A stretch of 20,093 bases of DNA from JBARCX01 sp049794535 (lineage in GTDB: Bacteria; Pseudomonadota; Gammaproteobacteria; Xanthomonadales; Rhodanobacteraceae). Shown here piece by piece: positions 15,594 to 20,093 of the stretch. Within the stretch, counting starts at the first letter, position 1, and every line of letters starts with the position of its first letter. The notes beneath the pieces were generated by a model. It was not told where the DNA came from, did no database searches, and saw only the letters and a list, made by a program, of their open reading frames with translations. A program made the translations under genes and the position numbers. The stretch lies in the NCBI GenBank assembly GCA_049794535.1, contig JBARCX010000226.1:1-20093 (forward strand). Direction: 5' to 3'.

Positions 15594-15703
15594 GCGGTGG
15601 TTCCTGCGCGATGGACAAGGTGGAAGCAGCTTGCCGCAAAGTCACTAGGGCGTCACCTCGAAGCTCGGCTTGATGAGGCGGGGTTTGATCAAGTCATGCA
15701 GAA

Positions 15704-16468
15704 TCAATCCGCGTGCGGTTTGCCGCGCTTGCGTGTCGTAGCCTTATCGATGACACGTCGCATGGCAGACGGTTTGCGTGGTGGAGGTATGGCAACCACC
15801 TCCTCGGCACCTGTTTCCGCCATCTCGAATTCACCGTTCATCATCGCGATGGTGGTAGCCGCGACTTGTCCGGTGTCGTAGTAGGCATACGCACCTACGC
15901 CGAGTGCGCCAATCATCGGCAGCCAGCGCGACACGCCCTCGCCGATGGCGCGACGGGTGATCTTCATGCCGATCTGTTTGGCGATCCGTTCCACCACGCT
16001 GTACGACATGCGGCGGAATAGCAGGCGATCGCCCATGCGTACCACGAGGTCGCGGAATGCCTGTGCCGTGGTGTGGCGAAACAGGCACCACAGCATTTGC
16101 TCGCGACCCAGTTCGGAGTGCTTGCCATAGGCTGCCGCGATATCGCTCACCATCTGTGCCTGGATCTTCCAGATCGCAATCAATTCGGGCAATACGGTGA
16201 GCCAACCCAGTGGTCCGGGTGGCAACGCCAGCGAGCCAGCAGTGAGTGCTGCCCGCTGGGCTGCTCGGCTGGCCAGTCGACGCGCTTCAACCTCGGGGTG
16301 AGTGCTATTGCCGACCTTGCTGGCCGGAATGTGGCTGACAAAATCGAGAATCGCCTGGGTTACTCGGCTGCTGGAGCCACTTGAGTCGATCACAGCGGGC
16401 CATTGCTTGCTGGACTCTGGCTTGCTGGGCTCGAGCTTGTCGGATGGGGGCTTATTGGGTTCGGCCAT
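15704..16468 (-). CDS. EcsC-like protein
   Basis: 254 residues. The first 35 are low-complexity and rich in Pro, Ser and Lys. The core LPPGPLGWLTVLPELIAIWKIQAQMVSDIAAAYGK (about 82-116) and a later small hydrophobic segment WLPMIGALGVGAYAYYDT resemble the EcsC family, and the tail is strongly basic (KATTRKRGKPHAD). EcsC-type proteins are membrane-associated and of uncertain function; in Bacillus the name comes from an ABC transporter locus, which is not present here. The start is supported by GGGAGAG 4 nt before the ATG. It is divergent from the TonB receptor and probably co-transcribed with the pteridine reductase gene downstream. Family assignment is tentative. Confidence 0.6.
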   Translation of the reverse strand: MAEPNKPPSDKLEPSKPESSKQWPAVIDSSGSSSRVTQAILDFVSHIPASKVGNSTHPEVEARRLASRAAQRAALTAGSLALPPGPLGWLTVLPELIAIWKIQAQMVSDIAAAYGKHSELGREQMLWCLFRHTTAQAFRDLVVRMGDRLLFRRMSYSVVERIAKQIGMKITRRAIGEGVSRWLPMIGALGVGAYAYYDTGQVAATTIAMMNGEFEMAETGAEEVVAIPPPRKPSAMRRVIDKATTRKRGKPHAD

Positions 16469-16679
16469 GCCGCTCTCCCATGGCGGTGTGCGCCGCCGGA
16501 AGCATGGATCCTAGCCCGCTTTGCGTGAAGCACGATCGAACGATCTGGCGTGATTGCGGCTTGTGGGGCCGGGTGTGCTTGGGTCTGGCCATCCGCATCC
16601 CCCTTGTCTGGGATGCCGCTCCGTGTGACCTGCACGACCCATGACTTCCGGTACAGGCGCGGATGTATATGTAATGGCA

Positions 16680-16691
16680 ATGTTATAACAT
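16680..16691. promoter_or_regulatory. Perfect palindrome ATGTTATAACAT upstream of the TonB receptor (candidate operator)
   Basis: A 12 bp perfect palindrome lies 42 bp before the receptor ATG, inside an AT-rich island in otherwise GC-rich DNA, and contains a TATAAC hexamer (16684-16689) that could be the -10 box. GTTATAAC-type dyads recall Fur-superfamily (Zur-like) sites, though here the half-sites lack the usual spacer. The rest of the 265 bp gap (16469-16733) shows no other clear element. Confidence 0.5.
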
Positions 16692-16733
16692 ATCGAAATC
16701 GCCCACCTCGACCGCTTTTCACGGAAGCCCTGC

Positions 16734-18923
16734 ATGAAACCTTCTTTGCTTGCCCTGAGTCTCGCTATTGCGTTGAGTGCAGTACCTGTTCATGCCGACA
16801 CCACCCCTCAGGCTGGTAGCGATAGCACAACGGCTTCGCCCCCTGCGGCTACCGATGACAGCAGCACGTCGGCTTCACGCAATCGGGTAGCGCCCAAGGT
16901 CAAGCAGCTCAGTGCGGTTGATGTGACAGGGGCGCTGGATCAGTCGCGCAACGCGCTGTCGCCGGATACGGGTAGCAGCCAGTACGTCATCGATCAGAAG
17001 GCCATCCAGGCGCTGCCGCTAGGTGCTTCCTCACCGATGAACCAGGTGCTGTTGCAGGCCCCCGGCGTAGTACAGGATTCCTATGGCCAGCTGCACGTGC
17101 GTGGCGACCATGCCAACCTGCAATACCGCATCAATGGTGTGCTGATTCCCGAATCGATTTCCGGCTTCGGCCAGACACTGGATCCGCGCACCATCCAGAG
17201 CGTAAAGCTGCTCGATGGCGCGTTGCCGGCACAGTACGGTGAGCGCACTGCGGCGGTGGTGGATATCACGACGAAGAGCGGTAGCAGCCTCGGCAATGGT
17301 GGCAGCGTGGGTGTTACGGCCGGTTCGTTCGGCACGTTTAATCCCAATGTCTCGTTCTGGGGCGATAGCGGTAACTGGAGTTACTTCTTCACCGCCAACT
17401 ACCTGCAAAACAATGTCGGCATCGAGAACCCGACCGCCAGTCGTACGCCGATTCACGATCACACCAATCAGGTCAAAGCTTTTGGTGATGTCACCTATCT
17501 GATCAATAACGATACGCGCCTGAGCCTGATGTTCGGCGTCGCCAACAATCGCTTTGAGATTCCGAACAACCCAAGTCAAACACCGCAGTACGGTTATTTG
17601 GATACGGTTAGCTTCAACTCTGCGAATTTGAACGAGCAGCAAGACGAACAGACTCGCTTCGGTGTGTTGGCCTTGCAGGGAAAATTCGGTGAGACCGACT
17701 ATCAGGTCTCGCTGGGTCAGCGTTACAGCGGCCTGCAGTATTCGCCCGATGTGGTCGGCGACTTGATGTTCAACGGCGTCGCTGGTGCGATCAATCAGAG
17801 CGATCGCGCTTCGACCGTGCAGGCCGACTTCGCCATGCCGTGGGGTGGTAGCCACACGCTGCGCTACGGCCTCTATGGAGCTTTCGATCAAGCCACCACG
17901 AGCACCAACTCGTTGGTGTTCCCGACCAATCCGGATGGCAGCCAGGCCAGCACCGTTCCGTTCAATATCTTCACCGGCGATCACATTACAGCGCGTACCT
18001 GGGCAGCCTATGTGCAGGACGAATGGAACATCAGTGACAACTGGACGGTGAACTACGGACTGCGTGGCGATCAGTACGAAGCATTCCGCACGGAGAGCCA
18101 GCTGAGTCCGCGCGTGGGTGTCGTCTGGCAGGCCACGGACAGTACGACGGTGCATGCGGGTTATTCGCGCTACTTCACGCCGCCGCAGACCGAACTGATT
18201 TCCAGCAAAGACATCAATCTATTCGCCAATACCACCAACGCGGTATTGAACTACGGCAACAACACTCCGTTGGCCGAGCGTTCCAATTACTTCGACGTGG
18301 GTGTTTCACAGAACGTTGGTTCGGCCTGGACCTTCGGTCTGGACGCGTACTACCGCAAGGTGGATCGTTTGCAGGATGAGGGCCAGTTCGGTACTGCGCT
18401 GATCTATTCCACCTTCAACTACGCGCAAGGTCGTGTGCGCGGCACCGAATTCAGCGTCAGCTATGACGAAGGTCCGCTGACGGCCTACTTCAACTTTGCC
18501 TATAACCGTGCGATGGGCAAGGACGTGATTACCAGCCAGTACAACTTCAATCCGGTGGAGTTGGCATACATCGCAGATAACTACATCCATCTCGATCACG
18601 ACCAGAAGCTGACCTCGTCGGGCGGTGTCAACTACGCCATCACCGAGAGCACCAAGGTGGGTGCCGATTACATCTTCGGCAGCGGTTTGCGCGAAAACGG
18701 TCTAACACCGAATGGTCTCTCGCTGCCGTACTACTTCCAGCTCAATCTCAACGTGTCGCATGACTTCAACTTCGATGGCTTCGGCAAGCTGCATACACAG
18801 CTTGCGTTGATCAACGCCTTGGATCGTACGTACGAGTTGCGTAGTGGTACCGGTGTAGGTGTGGGTGCCCCGCAGTACGGTCCGCGTCGCGGGCTGTACC
18901 TGAGCCTTCAGAAGGACTTCTGA
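16734..18923 (+). CDS. TonB-dependent outer membrane receptor
   Basis: 729 residues. Residues 1-21 are a Sec signal peptide ending V-H-A, cleaved before D22. A Ser/Thr/Ala-rich stretch follows, then a possible TonB box around QLSAVDVTG (about 59-67). The plug domain runs from about 75 to 190 with YVIDQKAIQALPLG, VLLQAPGVVQDSYGQLHVRG, YRINGVLIPESISGFG and GALPAQYGERTAAVVDITT. The remainder has the alternating aromatic strands of a 22-stranded barrel and ends with S-L-Q-K-D-F, the C-terminal phenylalanine needed for outer membrane assembly. It imports a ligand using TonB/ExbBD energy; nothing in the sequence fixes the ligand. No neighbouring periplasmic transporter or anti-sigma factor gene is present. 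Confidence 0.95.
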   Translation: MKPSLLALSLAIALSAVPVHADTTPQAGSDSTTASPPAATDDSSTSASRNRVAPKVKQLSAVDVTGALDQSRNALSPDTGSSQYVIDQKAIQALPLGASSPMNQVLLQAPGVVQDSYGQLHVRGDHANLQYRINGVLIPESISGFGQTLDPRTIQSVKLLDGALPAQYGERTAAVVDITTKSGSSLGNGGSVGVTAGSFGTFNPNVSFWGDSGNWSYFFTANYLQNNVGIENPTASRTPIHDHTNQVKAFGDVTYLINNDTRLSLMFGVANNRFEIPNNPSQTPQYGYLDTVSFNSANLNEQQDEQTRFGVLALQGKFGETDYQVSLGQRYSGLQYSPDVVGDLMFNGVAGAINQSDRASTVQADFAMPWGGSHTLRYGLYGAFDQATTSTNSLVFPTNPDGSQASTVPFNIFTGDHITARTWAAYVQDEWNISDNWTVNYGLRGDQYEAFRTESQLSPRVGVVWQATDSTTVHAGYSRYFTPPQTELISSKDINLFANTTNAVLNYGNNTPLAERSNYFDVGVSQNVGSAWTFGLDAYYRKVDRLQDEGQFGTALIYSTFNYAQGRVRGTEFSVSYDEGPLTAYFNFAYNRAMGKDVITSQYNFNPVELAYIADNYIHLDHDQKLTSSGGVNYAITESTKVGADYIFGSGLRENGLTPNGLSLPYYFQLNLNVSHDFNFDGFGKLHTQLALINALDRTYELRSGTGVGVGAPQYGPRRGLYLSLQKDF

Positions 18924-18929
18924 GTGCTG

Positions 18930-18965
18930 CCTGCGGCCTCTCCTCGCCCGGGGAGAGGCCGCAGG
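18930..18965 (+). terminator. 14 bp stem hairpin after the TonB receptor
   Basis: CCTGCGGCCTCTCC (18930-18943) and GGAGAGGCCGCAGG (18952-18965) are perfectly complementary with an 8-nt loop, beginning 6 nt after the receptor stop. No T-run follows. The CTCTCC/GGAGAG core resembles palindromes often seen between genes in xanthomonads, so it may be a member of a dispersed family that also ends transcription. Confidence 0.6.
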
Positions 18966-19008
18966 ATGAGGTGAATGATCGCGGCCAGATAGCAAAGCTC
19001 AAACGAGC

Positions 19009-19041
19009 CATCGGCTATGCTTACGCGCATAGCTATCGATG
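19009..19041 (+). other. Hairpin over the upstream start codon of the methyltransferase gene
   Basis: CTATGC (19015-19020) pairs with GCATAG (19027-19032), and CATCG (19009-19013) with CGATG (19037-19041), leaving a small bulge. The outer right arm contains the ATG at 19039, one of two possible starts, so the structure could limit initiation there. Confidence 0.35.
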
Positions 19042-19050
19042 AATGTAAGT

Positions 19051-20093
19051 ATGCAGAGCCGACTCCCTGAACCCAGCGCCGACGAACGCGCGCATTCCGA
19101 TCACTTGCTGTTGCAATTGCGAGAGCAAATTGCAACGCATGGGTCGTTGTCATTCGCGCAATACATGGAGCGCTGCCTATATACGCCGGGGCTGGGTTAC
19201 TACAGTGCGGGCAAGACCAAGTTCGGCGAGGCTGGTGATTTCGTTACCGCACCGGAACTGGGTGAGTTGTTTGCGCGCTGCGTAGTGACCGCAGTAAAGC
19301 CGGTATTGGCGCTGCTTGGTGATGAGGCCGATTTTCTCGAACTTGGTGGCGGCAGTGGCTCGTTTGCCGAGGCTGCATTGAAGGCGTTTGCTGTAAGCGG
19401 CATGCTGCCGCGGCAGTATCTGATCCTTGAGCCAAGCGCCGATTTACGCGAGCGTCAGCGCGAACGTCTCGCAACCACGTTGCCGGCAGATGTCTATGCG
19501 CGCGTCATCTGGCTGGATCGTCCACCCGAGTACGACTGGCATGGTGTGCTGTTTGCCAACGAAGTAATCGATGCCTTACCCACCACGCGATTCGTGATGC
19601 GCCATCGCGAGGTGTACGAAGAACATGTGGCGCTGGATGGCAATGCTCAGTTAATCCGTGTAGATCGCCCCGCCGACGCATTGGTGTCAGGTGCAGTACG
19701 CCATGTCGAACGCGATCTCGGTGCCGATTTCGCCGACAGTTATCGTTCGGAGATCTTGCCGCAACTACCGTACTGGATTCAGGCGATCGCCGGTTCGCTC
19801 CGTGCGGGTGTGATGTTGTTCATCGATTACGGCTACGTACGTCGTGAGTTCTATCTCCCCGAGCGGAACGATGGCACATTGATGGCGCATTATCGCCATC
19901 GCTCGCACAACGATCCGTTGTATTTACCGGGCCTCAACGATCTCACAGCCTCGGTCGATTTCACCGCACTGGCCGAGGCGGCAAATAACGCTGGTTTTGA
20001 CGTGGCGGCGTATTTGCCGCAAGCCCAATTTCTTATTGCTAGCGGATTGCAGCAGGTGTTCGAAGATGCCTATGCCGAGGCGCACGATGAAGC
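19051..20093 (+). CDS. MidA/NDUFAF7-type SAM-dependent methyltransferase (3' end outside window)
   Basis: 347 codons are visible and the frame is open at the window end; the family is usually near 390 residues, so most of the protein is here. The FGEAGDFVTAPELGELFA element (58-75), the SAM-binding ELGGGSGSFAE (97-107), an acidic motif ILEPSADLRERQ and NEVIDALPTTRF (170-181) are the signature of the COG1565/DUF185 family. Human NDUFAF7 methylates an arginine of a complex I subunit and Dictyostelium MidA supports complex I; the bacterial substrate is not known. The start may be 19051 or the in-frame ATG at 19039 (four residues longer); neither has a good ribosome site. It follows the TonB receptor but is separated by a strong hairpin, so it is probably an independent unit. 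Confidence 0.92.
   Translation, partial: MQSRLPEPSADERAHSDHLLLQLREQIATHGSLSFAQYMERCLYTPGLGYYSAGKTKFGEAGDFVTAPELGELFARCVVTAVKPVLALLGDEADFLELGGGSGSFAEAALKAFAVSGMLPRQYLILEPSADLRERQRERLATTLPADVYARVIWLDRPPEYDWHGVLFANEVIDALPTTRFVMRHREVYEEHVALDGNAQLIRVDRPADALVSGAVRHVERDLGADFADSYRSEILPQLPYWIQAIAGSLRAGVMLFIDYGYVRREFYLPERNDGTLMAHYRHRSHNDPLYLPGLNDLTASVDFTALAEAANNAGFDVAAYLPQAQFLIASGLQQVFEDAYAEAHDE

Noticed and set aside
15669..15693. CTTGAT/ATCAAG inverted repeat with TTGATCAA between the EcsC-like and pteridine reductase genes
   Set aside because: The stem is only 6 bp with a 13-nt loop and no T-run; it is within what chance would give.
17031..18155. Long minus-strand open frame (374 codons) inside the TonB receptor gene
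   Set aside because: It lies wholly within a clear receptor gene and its product has no coherent domain; GC-rich codon structure explains the lack of stops.
1..20093. CRISPR arrays, insertion sequences, phage genes, tRNA or rRNA genes
   Set aside because: No spaced direct repeats, transposase or integrase motifs, or tRNA/rRNA-like sequences were seen; the window is ordinary core-type chromosome.

Overview
This is a roughly 60% GC, densely packed bacterial chromosomal window with no mobile elements, CRISPR arrays or tRNA/rRNA genes that I can see. The gene content and order fit a gammaproteobacterium of the Xanthomonadales, most likely Rhodanobacteraceae (Dyella, Rhodanobacter or Frateuria type): rpsU and a yqeY homologue divergent from tsaD, dnaG nearby, folB-folK, a PTR1-like pteridine reductase, a MidA-type methyltransferase and a TonB receptor. 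The taxonomic call is inference from protein style and gene order, not a database result.

Layout. (1) 1-7137: the end of a Na/Pi cotransporter with a PhoU-like tail, then a tight three-gene tripartite metal efflux operon (lipoprotein adaptor, CzcA/CusA-type RND pump, NodT-type outer membrane lipoprotein) closed by a long hairpin. (2) 7250-8699: a DUF4239 (bestrophin-like) membrane protein converging on a DedA family protein. (3) 8790-11816: the macromolecular-synthesis block on the minus strand (rpsU, yqeY, dnaG), interrupted by a small plus-strand gene for a 98-residue membrane-anchored protein. (4) 11877-13878: tsaD, folB and folK on the plus strand, divergent from rpsU across a 60 bp region. 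(5) 13950-16468: a DUF6159-type membrane protein converging, through a good bidirectional terminator, on a pteridine reductase preceded by an EcsC-like gene. (6) 16734-20093: a TonB-dependent receptor preceded by a perfect palindrome that may be an operator, then a MidA/NDUFAF7-type methyltransferase that runs off the window.

How it fits together. The RND trio should export a divalent cation or Cu/Ag across both membranes. rpsU, yqeY, dnaG and tsaD are core information-processing genes (translation initiation, possible tRNA amidation, replication priming, t6A modification). folB, folK and the pteridine reductase form a scattered folate/pterin set. The TonB receptor imports an unknown ligand, possibly metal-related.

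I found no clearly new multi-gene system. The best leads are regulatory and small-gene observations: the overlapping rpsU/tsaD promoter region with a hairpin at the predicted rpsU 5' end, hairpins without U-tracts after several genes, the palindromic box before the TonB receptor, and the small membrane protein inside the rpsU-dnaG block.
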